13,475 nt of DNA from Lawsonibacter sp. (GTDB lineage: Bacteria > Bacillota > Clostridia > Oscillospirales > Oscillospiraceae). The DNA is taken from NCBI GenBank assembly GCA_022793355.1, contig JAAWCR010000080.1, forward strand, positions 1-13,475, in the 5' to 3' direction. The first letter of the stretch is position 1; every line of letters begins with the position of its first letter. The position numbers and the translations under genes were made by a program. Positions 5,959 through 13,184 of the stretch are shown one piece after another. The notes under the pieces are model-generated. The model was not told the origin of the DNA. It searched no databases and saw only the letters and a program-made list of their open reading frames with translations.

Positions 5959-6777
5959 CTACCGCCCCTGGATGCTGGCCATGACACTGCGCACCACACT
6001 GGCCACCTCGCCGTTCTCACAGGGGGTACCGCTGGGGCAGCTCTGCCCCTGTGAACAGGGGGAGGGCTGTCCGGAGGGGGCGTAGCGGCAGACGGGACGT
6101 CCGCCGGTGGTGATGCCCAGCCTGGTCCTGGTCTCCACCAGCTGGTCCACCTGCTCGCAGGACAGCTCGTTGGCCCGGCCGATGATGTTGCCGGTATACA
6201 TGGTAACCAGGGCGTAATACTCCAGCGACTCCATGCGCATATAGGCCTGCATGGGGCTCATGCCCCAGGTCAGCGCCCCATGGTTGGCCAGCAGCACCCC
6301 GTTGTGGGTGCGGCAGTAGGGGGCGATGGAGTCGGGGACCTCCTGGGTGCCGGGGGTGGCGTAGGGGGCCACCGGCACCACGCCCAGCTGGACCACCCCC
6401 TCGGGCAGGATGGGCCGGTCCAGGGCGATGCCCGCTATCGCACAGGACGTGGCCACCGGCGGGTGGGCGTGGACGCAGGCGATGAGGTCCGGGTTCTCCT
6501 GATACACCCGCAGGTGCATCTTCAGCTCGCTGGAGGGCTTCCGGGGCCCCTGGAGCACATGGCCCTCCAGGTCCACCTTAATCAGCATCTCGTCGGTCAT
6601 ATACCCCTTGCTCACCCCGGTGGGGGTGGTCCAGAGGGTGGTGGGAGAGACCTTGCAGGTGATGTTTCCGTCGTTGGACACCACATAGTTTTTGGCGTAC
6701 ATCCGCCGCCCCACCTCCAGGATCTCCGCTTTCGCGTCCCGGTCGGAGAGGTAGCGGTCCCGCTCTTCACCGTACAT
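5959..6777 (-). CDS. Class II (zinc) aldolase, fuculose-phosphate aldolase-like, with C-terminal targeting extension
   Basis: A 272-residue class II aldolase/adducin-family enzyme. The conserved blocks are SNDGNIT (34-40), TPTGVSKG (51-58), the catalytic Glu84 in SSELKMH, zinc ligands H103 and H105 in HAHPP, and the third His166 in ANHGALTWG. The catalytic domain ends near residue 225, the normal family size. The remaining 45 residues form a Gly/Ser/Pro linker with four cysteines (C230, C241, C247, C253), then a short amphipathic helix ENGEVASVVRSVMASIQ that looks like an encapsulation peptide. Known relatives cleave fuculose-1-P, rhamnulose-1-P, 5-methylthioribulose-1-P (Rhodospirillum Ald2) and 5-deoxyribulose-1-P (Bacillus DrdA). 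With mtnA and mtnK nearby I infer cleavage of one of the last two, giving DHAP plus methylthioacetaldehyde or acetaldehyde. A GGAGGAG site precedes the ATG. Confidence 0.92.
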   Translation of the reverse strand: MYGEERDRYLSDRDAKAEILEVGRRMYAKNYVVSNDGNITCKVSPTTLWTTPTGVSKGYMTDEMLIKVDLEGHVLQGPRKPSSELKMHLRVYQENPDLIACVHAHPPVATSCAIAGIALDRPILPEGVVQLGVVPVAPYATPGTQEVPDSIAPYCRTHNGVLLANHGALTWGMSPMQAYMRMESLEYYALVTMYTGNIIGRANELSCEQVDQLVETRTRLGITTGGRPVCRYAPSGQPSPCSQGQSCPSGTPCENGEVASVVRSVMASIQGR

Positions 6778-6795
6778 GGCTGGTCTCCTCCTTTC

Positions 6796-7944
6796 TTATT
6801 GTAATTCGTGTAAAAATCGCTGGCAGTTCTCTGTCAGGGTACCGGGGGCGGTAAACAGCCCGCCGCCCATGAGCAGGGCGGTGTCGTTCCCGTAAAACTC
6901 CCGCATAGGCCCAACCTTCTCAAAGGTCATCCCCCCGGCGGGACTGGGCAGGATGGGCCGGATGGCTCCCTGGTCCTCCGAGGCCATATCCCGGATGCCG
7001 GCGCACTGCGCCTCGCTGAGGGAGAAGCGGCCCCCGAAGTTGGGGAACACGGTGATATCCGCCCCCGCCAGCCGGGGGAGCTGGCCCAGCAGGCAGGCGC
7101 AGTCCACGCCGCCCCGGCCCCGGTCCAGCATGCCGCCCAGAAAGGCCGGGTGGCACACCACCGGCAGACCGGTTTTCTCCGCCGCGTAGCCAATCAGGTC
7201 AAAGCCCGCCAGTCCCGGGGCTACCATCACACCGCCGCAGCCGCAGTCAACAGCCAGCCGGAGGCGGTCGTCCATGTGGCGGAAGGAACCGGACACATTG
7301 GGGATGTAGGCGGTATGACCGCCTGTCTCCTCATTGGCCCGGCGGACGGCGGCGGCGGCCCGCTCCACCCGCTCCCGGAAGGGGGCGAAGGGCTGGTCCA
7401 TCAGACCGTGGTCGTCCTTAATCAGGTCGATGCCCCCCAGGGCGCACCGGTAGGCCTCCTCCGCCAGGGCCTCCGGGGGCAGGCCCATGGGCTTGAGGGC
7501 GGTGAAGGTGAAGGGCCGGTCATAGACCCCCAGCCGTTCCCGCATCCCCTGAACCCCAAATTTGGGACCAGGGAAGGTCTTTTTCATGGAATTGGGCAGG
7601 CAAATCCGCTCCAGCGTCACATCCGGGAAGATGCTGCTGTTGCCAAAGGCCACGTTGAGCAGCTGGGGAAAGTCCGCCCCCGCCGTCCCGGCGGTGTAGA
7701 CGATGTCCACCCGGTGCCAGCCGTTTTTCAGGTCCTGGGTATAGTCGATGTGACCCAAAATACCATCCAAAATGGCGGGGCATTCAATGTGCCGGGCGGG
7801 AAACTCCACCGTCTGCTCCACGCACATGCTTTTGGCGGTCTCCAGAGCCTCCTGTTCCGTGCCCCGGATACGGTAAATCACGGTAAAGCCGTCTCCGGCA
7901 AGCTGGCGGCGCAGGGCGCCGTCATCGTAATATTTGAATTTCAT
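6796..7944 (-). CDS. RuBisCO-like protein (form IV RLP), probable ketose-phosphate isomerase/enolase
   Basis: A 382-residue member of the RuBisCO large-subunit superfamily, shorter than true RuBisCO (about 470). The N-terminal domain covers about 1-135, followed by the alpha/beta barrel. Lys151 in FTALKPMG corresponds to RuBisCO Lys175. KDDH at 176-179 corresponds to the metal site KDDE (Lys201-Glu204), so the last ligand is His179 instead of Glu. His265 lies in the CHPAF segment. Loop 6 reads FPNFGGRFS and lacks the essential Lys334. The phosphate-binding MGGG is at 359-362. It should therefore not fix CO2. Characterised RLPs act on methylthioribulose or diketo phosphates in methionine salvage, and the Rhodospirillum enzyme turns methylthioribulose-1-P into 1-methylthioxylulose-5-P. 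That reaction fits the neighbouring mtnA. Decarboxylase-type RLPs of apiose breakdown are an alternative. No encapsulation peptide is obvious. Confidence 0.9.
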   Translation of the reverse strand: MKFKYYDDGALRRQLAGDGFTVIYRIRGTEQEALETAKSMCVEQTVEFPARHIECPAILDGILGHIDYTQDLKNGWHRVDIVYTAGTAGADFPQLLNVAFGNSSIFPDVTLERICLPNSMKKTFPGPKFGVQGMRERLGVYDRPFTFTALKPMGLPPEALAEEAYRCALGGIDLIKDDHGLMDQPFAPFRERVERAAAAVRRANEETGGHTAYIPNVSGSFRHMDDRLRLAVDCGCGGVMVAPGLAGFDLIGYAAEKTGLPVVCHPAFLGGMLDRGRGGVDCACLLGQLPRLAGADITVFPNFGGRFSLSEAQCAGIRDMASEDQGAIRPILPSPAGGMTFEKVGPMREFYGNDTALLMGGGLFTAPGTLTENCQRFLHELQ

Positions 7945-7953
7945 CCGGTTACC

Positions 7954-8955
7954 TCACAGCGCCTCAGGCTTGGCGTCGCTGAGTGCGGCGGGGAGGAACA
8001 CCTGGCCCACGTCCTCCTCCCGGATCAGGAGGGACCTGCCCACCGCCCGCTCCACGGCGGACAGCAGGGCGGTCACGTCCATACCGTACTCCTTCATCAG
8101 GTAACTGCGGCTGGCTCCGTGGAGAAACTGGTCCTGAATTCCCAGGCGGATGAGCCTTTTGCCCACCCCCGCCTCCGCCATGGCCTCCGCCAGGCAGGAG
8201 CCAAGGCCGCCCGCTATGGTGTGGTTCTCCAGGGAGATAACCCCGTAGCGGCTGCGGGCAATATGCGCCACTATTTCCGGATAGTCAAAGGGTTTCAGGG
8301 TGGAAATATGATAAATTGCCGCCTGAATGCCGTTATGCTCCAGCACCTTCACCGCCCGCAGGCACTCCTCGGTGCACAGCCCGGCGGACACAATCACCAG
8401 ATCCTCCCCCTCCGTCAGCTTCCGGGCCCTGCCCAGCTCCATGGGGGTGTGGAACAGCCGTGGAATCTCCCCCCGGAGCATGCGGACATACACCGGGCCG
8501 GGAATATCATAGGCAATCTGGAGGACATTTTCCACCTCGGTGGCGTCCCCCACCTCCAGCACCGTCATGTTGGGCAGGGCGCGCAGAATGGCCGTGTCCT
8601 CAATGGCCTGATGGGTGGCCCCGCCGGGGGTGGTCACCCCGGGGAGGAAGCCAATCATTTTCACCGGCAGGTTGGGATAGGCCACCGACATGGCGATTTG
8701 GTCCAGGGCCCGGCGGTAGATGAACACCGCGAAGGTGTGGACAAAGGGGACAAAGCCCTCCCGGGCCAGCCCTCCGGCAAAGCCCAGCATATTCTGCTCG
8801 GCGATTCCCATGGAGAAAAACCGGTCAGGGTATGCGTCCCGGAAGGAATCCGCCTCGCAGGAGCTGGTCAAATCGGCGGAGAGGACCAGCACCTCCGGCT
8901 TGTCCTTAGCCCATTGGACCAGGTTTTGGGCGTGGACCCGTTTGCATATCTCCAT
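7954..8955 (-). CDS. Transketolase, C-terminal subunit (split enzyme)
   Basis: A 333-residue protein covering the pyrimidine-binding and C-terminal domains of transketolase. The catalytic glutamate that activates thiamine diphosphate is Glu53 in MGIAEQNM. The GATHQAIED block (112-120) holds His115, equivalent to the donor-site histidine of E. coli TktA near position 473. The remainder has the usual ENHTIAGGLGS and C-terminal fold segments. It overlaps the N-terminal subunit gene by one base (TGATG at 8957-8953) and has a GGAGG ribosome binding site, so the two chains are probably made in equal amounts. Together they form one thiamine diphosphate enzyme that moves 2-carbon units between sugar phosphates. 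The 1-deoxyxylulose-5-phosphate synthase family is related, but the split architecture and motifs fit transketolase. Its role in this operon is discussed under findings. Confidence 0.9.
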   Translation of the reverse strand: MEICKRVHAQNLVQWAKDKPEVLVLSADLTSSCEADSFRDAYPDRFFSMGIAEQNMLGFAGGLAREGFVPFVHTFAVFIYRRALDQIAMSVAYPNLPVKMIGFLPGVTTPGGATHQAIEDTAILRALPNMTVLEVGDATEVENVLQIAYDIPGPVYVRMLRGEIPRLFHTPMELGRARKLTEGEDLVIVSAGLCTEECLRAVKVLEHNGIQAAIYHISTLKPFDYPEIVAHIARSRYGVISLENHTIAGGLGSCLAEAMAEAGVGKRLIRLGIQDQFLHGASRSYLMKEYGMDVTALLSAVERAVGRSLLIREEDVGQVFLPAALSDAKPEAL

Positions 8956-9881
8956 CAGCCTTCCGCCTCCTTTGCCATGGCCTCATAGCGGTCCCGGTAG
9001 TCCTCCCACTGCCCCGGCTGGGTAAAGCGGACATAGTGGAATTTGGGATGCCGCTCCCGGAGAAACTCCATCTGATAACAGGGGTCAGTGTCGCAGACCA
9101 CCGCCAGGGGCCTGTCCGGGTGGGGGGTCTCCAGAGCCCGTGCCAAAGCCAAGGGGTCGTGGCCGGAGATGCGCACGCACGCGCAGCCGAAGGCCCGGAA
9201 CCGGTCGTCAAAGGGCTCGATGTTCATCACCGGATCCATCACCCCGTCACACTGGCAGCCGTTGCGGTCCACCACCAGGATCAGGTTTTCCTGTTTGTGG
9301 AAGCTGGCCGCCTGAAGGGCCTCCCAGAACTCCCCGGACTGGCACTCACCGTCGGACAGAAAGACAAACACCCGGCCCGTCTCCCCTTTAAGCCGCAGGG
9401 CCATGGCGATGCCGCTGGCCTGGCTGACACCCTGGCCCAGCGAGCCGGTGGTGACCTCCATGCCGGGGGAGTGCTCGGCCCCAATCATCTCCACGCTGCT
9501 GCCGTCCCGGTTGTAATCCCTCATTCCTGCCTCGTCCATCCGGCCCGTCTCAATAAGGACAGCGTAGAGCACCAGGGCGTACTGGGCGGGGGAGAGGACG
9601 AAGCGGTCATACCCGGGCAGGCCATTGGAATTGAACTTGATTCCCGTCCGGGCGGGGTGTCCCGGGCCGGGGACGCCCCGCCAGGGGTCGGGCAGCAGGG
9701 GTGCGTCCACCGGAGGCAGATTCATCAGCCCCTGATACAACGCGGCCAGAATCTGCCCGGCGGAACAGGCCTGGGACAGGTATCCCCCCCGCTGCTCCAC
9801 CGTATGCTGAAAGACCCGGAGGCGGACCCCTCTAGCGGTACGGTCCACTTCGCCGGCCCACAGCTGGTCGAATTTACTCAT
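8955..9881 (-). CDS. Transketolase, N-terminal subunit (split enzyme) with altered donor-site motifs
   Basis: A 308-residue protein with the thiamine diphosphate-binding domain. It has TTGSLGQG (144-151) and the SDGE...N motif (176-179 to Asn207) that binds magnesium and diphosphate. Two usually invariant regions are changed. The SGHPG segment carrying the donor-contacting histidine (His26 in E. coli TktA) reads RGGYLSQACS. The LSxGHxS segment (His66) reads LSPAQYALVLYA, with Gln in place of His. Other split transketolases may share the GYLSQ form, but the Ala-Gln change looks uncommon. It is the first gene of the main minus-strand block and starts at 9881 with a TGAGGT ribosome binding site. 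I infer an unusual donor ketose, perhaps one without the C1 hydroxyl, or an apulose-4-phosphate type donor as in the known split AptA/AptB enzymes. Confidence 0.88.
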   Translation of the reverse strand: MSKFDQLWAGEVDRTARGVRLRVFQHTVEQRGGYLSQACSAGQILAALYQGLMNLPPVDAPLLPDPWRGVPGPGHPARTGIKFNSNGLPGYDRFVLSPAQYALVLYAVLIETGRMDEAGMRDYNRDGSSVEMIGAEHSPGMEVTTGSLGQGVSQASGIAMALRLKGETGRVFVFLSDGECQSGEFWEALQAASFHKQENLILVVDRNGCQCDGVMDPVMNIEPFDDRFRAFGCACVRISGHDPLALARALETPHPDRPLAVVCDTDPCYQMEFLRERHPKFHYVRFTQPGQWEDYRDRYEAMAKEAEG

Positions 9882-9899
9882 AAAAATACCTCATTTTAT

Positions 9900-9928
9900 T
9901 TGCAATCCACCCCTCGCTGTGGTAAGAT
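9900..9928 (+). promoter_or_regulatory. Sigma-70-type promoter for the DeoR regulator gene
   Basis: The plus strand has TTGCAA (9900-9905), a 17-base spacer and TAAGAT (9923-9928). This is a good match to the housekeeping consensus at optimal spacing, placing transcription start near 9935 and giving a short leader to the ATG at 9957. Confidence 0.6.
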
Positions 9929-9936
9929 TGGACCAA
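9928..9936. promoter_or_regulatory. Candidate operator palindrome (TTGGACCAA)
   Basis: A perfect 9-base palindrome, TTGG-A-CCAA, lies at the end of the -10 box and the predicted start of transcription of the regulator gene. A bound repressor here would block that promoter. A single short palindrome can arise by chance, and DeoR-family sites are often direct repeats, so this is tentative. Confidence 0.3.
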
Positions 9937-9956
9937 ACGGAAGGGGGGAACGCGGT

Positions 9957-10709
9957 ATGCTTGCCATTGCCCGCCGCAATACCATTTTAGAGATGCTGCG
10001 GGAGCAGCAGAGCGTCAATGTGACCCAGCTGGCCGCCGCCCTTGGGGTGGCTACCGAGACCATCCGCCGGGACCTGAAGGAGCTGGAGTCCTCCGGACAG
10101 CTCATCCGCACCCATGGCGGGGCCTATATCACCGACGGCGTGCAAAATGATATCAACGTCTCAGCCCGGTCGGTCATCCGTAAGCAGGAGAAGCGGGAGA
10201 TTGCCCGCAAATGCGCCCAACTGGTTCAAACCGGGGACTCCATCTTTTTAGATGCCTCCACCACCGACTGGTGCATTGCGCAGGAGCTTCTGGAGAAGAA
10301 CATCACCGTGCTGACCAACTCTTTGAAGGTGGCGGATATTCTCTCCGCCTCCGCCAGCGTCAAGCTGATTCTGGCCGGCGGAAACTACGCCCCCCGCACC
10401 AGGTCCTTCTATGGAGAGCAGACTGTGGAGGATCTGAGCCGGTATTACGCGGACAAAGCATTTATCTCCTGCCGCACTGTCCACATGGAGTTCGGGGCCA
10501 CCGACTCCAACGAGGGGGAGGCCCTGGCCCGGCGGACCATGCTGCGCCGTAGCCACAGCACCTATCTGGCGGTGGACCACAGCAAGCTGGACGGAATCTC
10601 CTTTTTAAACATCTGTCCCCTAGAGGACCTGACGGGCATTATCTGTGACCGCCCTCTGTCCCTCGTGTGGCAAAACCATCTCAAGAGCATCGGCGTGGAG
10701 TGCTATTGA
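9957..10709 (+). CDS. DeoR/GlpR-family transcriptional regulator
   Basis: A 250-residue sugar-phosphate-responsive regulator, the normal size for the DeoR family and the only plus-strand gene. The N-terminal winged helix-turn-helix (about 1-57) includes RRNTILEMLREQQSV and the recognition segment TETIRRDLKELESSGQLIRTHGG. The C-terminal sensor domain (about 75-250) has FLDASTT (98-103), LTNSLKVA and LAGGNYAP, the typical DeoR effector pocket. I chose the ATG at 9957 because the HTH signature begins there, with GGAAGGGG upstream and a promoter just before it; the longer in-frame opening upstream is antisense to transketolase. It sits between two minus-strand gene groups and diverges from the main one. 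It probably controls both in response to a phosphorylated intermediate such as the ketose-1-phosphate or DHAP. The effector is inferred only. Confidence 0.95.
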   Translation: MLAIARRNTILEMLREQQSVNVTQLAAALGVATETIRRDLKELESSGQLIRTHGGAYITDGVQNDINVSARSVIRKQEKREIARKCAQLVQTGDSIFLDASTTDWCIAQELLEKNITVLTNSLKVADILSASASVKLILAGGNYAPRTRSFYGEQTVEDLSRYYADKAFISCRTVHMEFGATDSNEGEALARRTMLRRSHSTYLAVDHSKLDGISFLNICPLEDLTGIICDRPLSLVWQNHLKSIGVECY

Positions 10710-10724
10710 CCCTCCGCGTATCAC

Positions 10725-10755
10725 AGCCGGCGGCGGTGAAGCCGCCGGCTTTTTT
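10725..10755 (+). terminator. Rho-independent terminator of the DeoR gene
   Basis: A 10-base perfect GC-rich stem (AGCCGGCGGC at 10725-10734 with GCCGCCGGCT at 10741-10750), a 6-base loop and a run of six T's ending at 10755. It lies 15 bases after the regulator stop. In the minus direction no T-run follows the stem, so it serves mainly the plus strand and not the converging mtnA gene. Confidence 0.92.
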
Positions 10756-10767
10756 ACGTTGCGCCTC

Positions 10768-11832
10768 TTATTTGCCGATGCCCAAGGCCTCAAAGGCCTT
10801 GTCGAAGGGGGCCTTGCACAGGCCCTTCTCGGTGATAATGCCGGTGATTAGGGAGTGGTCGGTAACATCGAAGGCGGGGTTGCACACCTTCACGCCCTCG
10901 GGGGCCATACGCTCGGAATACCACATCTCGGTGACCTCCTCAGGGGCGCGCTCCTCGATGGGGATCTGGTCCCCCGTCTCCAGGGACATGTCGATGGTGG
11001 AGCTGGGAGCGCAGACGTAGAAGGGGATACCGTAGTGCTTGGCCAGAATGGCCACCCCGGAGGTGCCAATTTTATTGGCGGCGTCGCCATTGCGGGTCAC
11101 CCGGTCACAGCCCACAAAGACAATGTTTACCAGCCCCCGCTTCATGGTGATGGAGGCCATATTGTCGCAGATCAGGGTGGTGTCGATGCCGGCGTTGTGC
11201 AGCTCAAAGGCGGTAAGCCGGGCTCCCTGGAGCAGGGGCCGGGTCTCGTCGCAGTACACCCGGAAGTCGGTCCAGCCGTGCTCCTGGGCCACATACATGG
11301 GAGCGGTGGCGGTGCCATATTTGGCGGTTGCCAGGGTGCCGGCGTTGCAGTGGGTAAGGATGCCGTCCCCGTGCTTGAGCAGGCCGAAACCAATCTCACC
11401 GATGCTCCGGCTGATGGCCACGTCCTCATCTCGGATGGCCTGGGCCTCGGTGAAGAGGATCTCCTTGATCTCCGCCACCGGGCGGGTCAGGCTGGCCCGC
11501 ATGGTGCGTTCCATCCGGTCCAGGGCCCAGAACAGGTTCACCGCCGTGGGCCGGGAAGAGGCCAGATACTCCTTCTGCTTCATAAACTCCTCGCAGAACT
11601 TCATCTGGTCGGCGGTGTCGATACGGGAAGCGGTGAGAGCGATAGCGTAACCGGCGCACACGCCAATCGCCGGGGCTCCGCGGACCCGAAGAAGCTTGAT
11701 GGCCTCCCAGATGTCCTCAATTTTGCTGACGTTGAGCACCTTCACGGTGCCGGGCAGCAGGGTCTGGTCCAAAATTTCCAGACAGGTTCGATCCGCCGAC
11801 ATGCGGACGGTATCCAGCTGTAATGCGTTCAT
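10768..11832 (-). CDS. mtnA: S-methyl-5-thioribose-1-phosphate isomerase (MtnA family)
   Basis: A 354-residue aldose-ketose isomerase of the eIF2B-like MtnA family, at normal length. It converts 5-methylthioribose-1-phosphate to 5-methylthioribulose-1-phosphate; close relatives (DrdI) do the same with 5-deoxyribose-1-phosphate. Signatures are RGAPAIG (51-57), SRPTAVNL (93-100), the catalytic Cys162 in THCNAGTLAT and the catalytic Asp243 in VGCDRVTRNGDAANKIGT. It follows mtnK by 78 bases and has an AAGGAGT ribosome binding site. Sequence alone cannot separate MTR-1-P from 5-deoxyribose-1-P specificity. The product is the natural substrate of the class II aldolase and the RLP encoded across the regulator gene. 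Confidence 0.95.
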   Translation of the reverse strand: MNALQLDTVRMSADRTCLEILDQTLLPGTVKVLNVSKIEDIWEAIKLLRVRGAPAIGVCAGYAIALTASRIDTADQMKFCEEFMKQKEYLASSRPTAVNLFWALDRMERTMRASLTRPVAEIKEILFTEAQAIRDEDVAISRSIGEIGFGLLKHGDGILTHCNAGTLATAKYGTATAPMYVAQEHGWTDFRVYCDETRPLLQGARLTAFELHNAGIDTTLICDNMASITMKRGLVNIVFVGCDRVTRNGDAANKIGTSGVAILAKHYGIPFYVCAPSSTIDMSLETGDQIPIEERAPEEVTEMWYSERMAPEGVKVCNPAFDVTDHSLITGIITEKGLCKAPFDKAFEALGIGK

Positions 11833-11910
11833 ATGTCAGGACTCCTTTTTTATATGCGTTCTTCCAGGCACTGCCCCTGCACGGCGCGGCGCCTCCAAAA
11901 AGTTTTCCAG
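11833..11910 (-). other. mtnK-mtnA intergenic spacer
   Basis: A 78-base spacer. Apart from the mtnA ribosome binding site (AAGGAGT) and an A-rich stretch just before it, I see only a GC-rich middle with weak self-complementarity. There is no convincing terminator or promoter, so mtnK and mtnA are probably cotranscribed. Confidence 0.4.
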
Positions 11911-13122
11911 TTACTCCGCTGCCTCCTGAGCCCGCTTCACGGCGGCCACAAAATCGGCGCCGGTGCGGAACTTGGCCTGGTTCATGATGTAGTCCTTGCC
12001 GCACAGGATATTCAGCCGCTCCACCCAGGCCCGTTTGGACTCGTCGGCGATGGTGGTCACGTCCTTCACGTTGGCCATGCCCACGGTGCGGCGGTGCAGC
12101 TCAGTGCCGGCGTAACCGGCGGTATCGTTGAGAATGCCCTCCAGATACCACTTCTTGAAGCCGGGGACCTTCGCCATGGGCTCGGTGGCCGCCTCGTCGA
12201 ACTTTTTGTTGAACTTGGCGATAAAGAGGTCCATGGTCACCTCGATGGTTTTCAGGCACCAGTCGCAGAAGGCGTCGTCCCCGGCGGCCAGGCCGTTGTC
12301 ATAGGCAAAAATCAGGTTCGCCACCACGTTGCCGACGTCGTAGCCCATGGGGGCGTAGGTGGCAAACTCCGGGTCAAAGACCTTGGTGGAGTCGGGGCGG
12401 ACGAAGATGGAACCGGTGTGCAGATCGCCGTGCATCAGGGCCTGGGCGTCAGTCATAAACTTGAATTTCAGCTTGGCGACCTCCAGGTGGAGGGCGGCAT
12501 CCTCATACAGCTCCTTTTTCACAAACTCCTTGTTGGGGGCGAAAACGTGGTTGTTGCCGTTGATGTCGTTGTAGGGTTCCATGAGCACCAGGTCCTCGGT
12601 AATCTTGCACAGCTCAGGGGAGATAAAGCTCTTAACCAGCTCCTTTTTCGCCTGGTGTTCCATCACCACATCGCTGGTCATAAGCAGGGTGTTCACCATA
12701 AAGGTAGAGATGTCCTCAGCAAAGCAGGGGAAGGTCTCGTGGTTCATCAGGGCGTAGCGCATCAGCTGGTAGTCGGACAGATCCTCCATGCCGCAGGCGC
12801 TCATAACGGTGTCGTAGAAATAAATTTTAGGCACCATGCCGGGGGCGTACTTGTCGTTGAGCTGGAGAATTTCAGATTCGATTCGGTTGCGGTCGGTGGA
12901 TACCTTCATATCCTCGGAGATGCGCAGAGAAACTCCGGCGTGCTTGATGATAACCGAGTGGCCCTGTTCGTCCCACACCCGAAAGACGTAGTTCAGGTTG
13001 CCGTCGCCAATCTCCTTGGCCTGCATGGTGGCCTTGTCCCAGCCAATGTCCGGCAGCTTTTCCAGGGTGTACTCCAGGATGTCGTCAATACCCATAAGAA
13101 AGTACGTATCAAATTTGCCCAT
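11911..13122 (-). CDS. mtnK: 5-methylthioribose kinase (MtnK family)
   Basis: A 403-residue sugar kinase of the aminoglycoside-phosphotransferase/choline-kinase fold, at the usual MtnK length. It uses ATP to phosphorylate C1 of 5-methylthioribose. Conserved features are the nucleotide-loop EIGDGNLNYVFRV (37-49), VIIKHA with the ATP lysine, the catalytic loop HGDLHTGSIF (231-240) and the magnesium-binding DPEFATYAPMGYDVGN (250-265). A kinase rather than a nucleoside phosphorylase means the substrate is the free sugar, consistent with uptake through the adjacent ABC transporter. The ribosome binding site is GGAAGGAA before the ATG at 13122. Broad specificity for 5-deoxyribose is possible. Confidence 0.95.
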   Translation of the reverse strand: MGKFDTYFLMGIDDILEYTLEKLPDIGWDKATMQAKEIGDGNLNYVFRVWDEQGHSVIIKHAGVSLRISEDMKVSTDRNRIESEILQLNDKYAPGMVPKIYFYDTVMSACGMEDLSDYQLMRYALMNHETFPCFAEDISTFMVNTLLMTSDVVMEHQAKKELVKSFISPELCKITEDLVLMEPYNDINGNNHVFAPNKEFVKKELYEDAALHLEVAKLKFKFMTDAQALMHGDLHTGSIFVRPDSTKVFDPEFATYAPMGYDVGNVVANLIFAYDNGLAAGDDAFCDWCLKTIEVTMDLFIAKFNKKFDEAATEPMAKVPGFKKWYLEGILNDTAGYAGTELHRRTVGMANVKDVTTIADESKRAWVERLNILCGKDYIMNQAKFRTGADFVAAVKRAQEAAE

Positions 13123-13149
13123 GTTTGTTTCCTTCCTTCTGATGAATGT

Positions 13150-13174
13150 AACCGGGGTCCTCGGCGGCCCGGTT
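13150..13174 (-). repeat. Small hairpin between permease and mtnK genes
   Basis: AACCGGG (13150-13156) can pair with CCCGGTT (13168-13174) around an 11-base loop, in the gap between the permease stop and the mtnK start. No T-run follows on the minus strand. It may be an intercistronic structure that sets relative expression, but it is short enough to be chance. Confidence 0.3.
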
Positions 13175-13184
13175 CGAATAAAGC

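Larger units (their letters stand above)
9882..9956. promoter_or_regulatory. Divergent regulatory region between transketolase and DeoR genes
   Basis: The 75 bases between the two divergent start codons must hold the regulator promoter and either the promoter or the leader of the main operon. The plus-strand promoter is recognisable and annotated separately. On the minus strand a TAAAAT sits at 9898-9893, but it is too close to the transketolase ATG and has no matching -35 box. I could therefore not place the operon promoter; it may lie further upstream inside the regulator gene. Confidence 0.6.

Noticed and set aside
5077..6777. Fucose/rhamnose-type propanediol BMC (lactaldehyde pathway)
   Set aside because: The aldolase and FucU could fit, but mtnK, mtnA and the RLP point to a 5-deoxy or 5-methylthio pentose, and no fucose or rhamnose isomerase or kinase is seen. 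Kept as a weaker alternative.
6796..7944. True RuBisCO and a carboxysome
   Set aside because: Loop 6 lysine is absent, the metal-site Glu is His, and there is no small subunit, carbonic anhydrase or CsoS/CcmM gene. The shell and enzymes are of the aldehyde-oxidising type.
7150..8988. 612-codon plus-strand open frame opposite RLP and transketolase
   Set aside because: No ribosome binding site or family motif; it is the shadow of the real minus-strand genes.
9036..9956. N-terminal extension of the DeoR regulator frame upstream of 9957
   Set aside because: The extension is antisense to the transketolase gene. The HTH signature, ribosome binding site and promoter all place the start at 9957.
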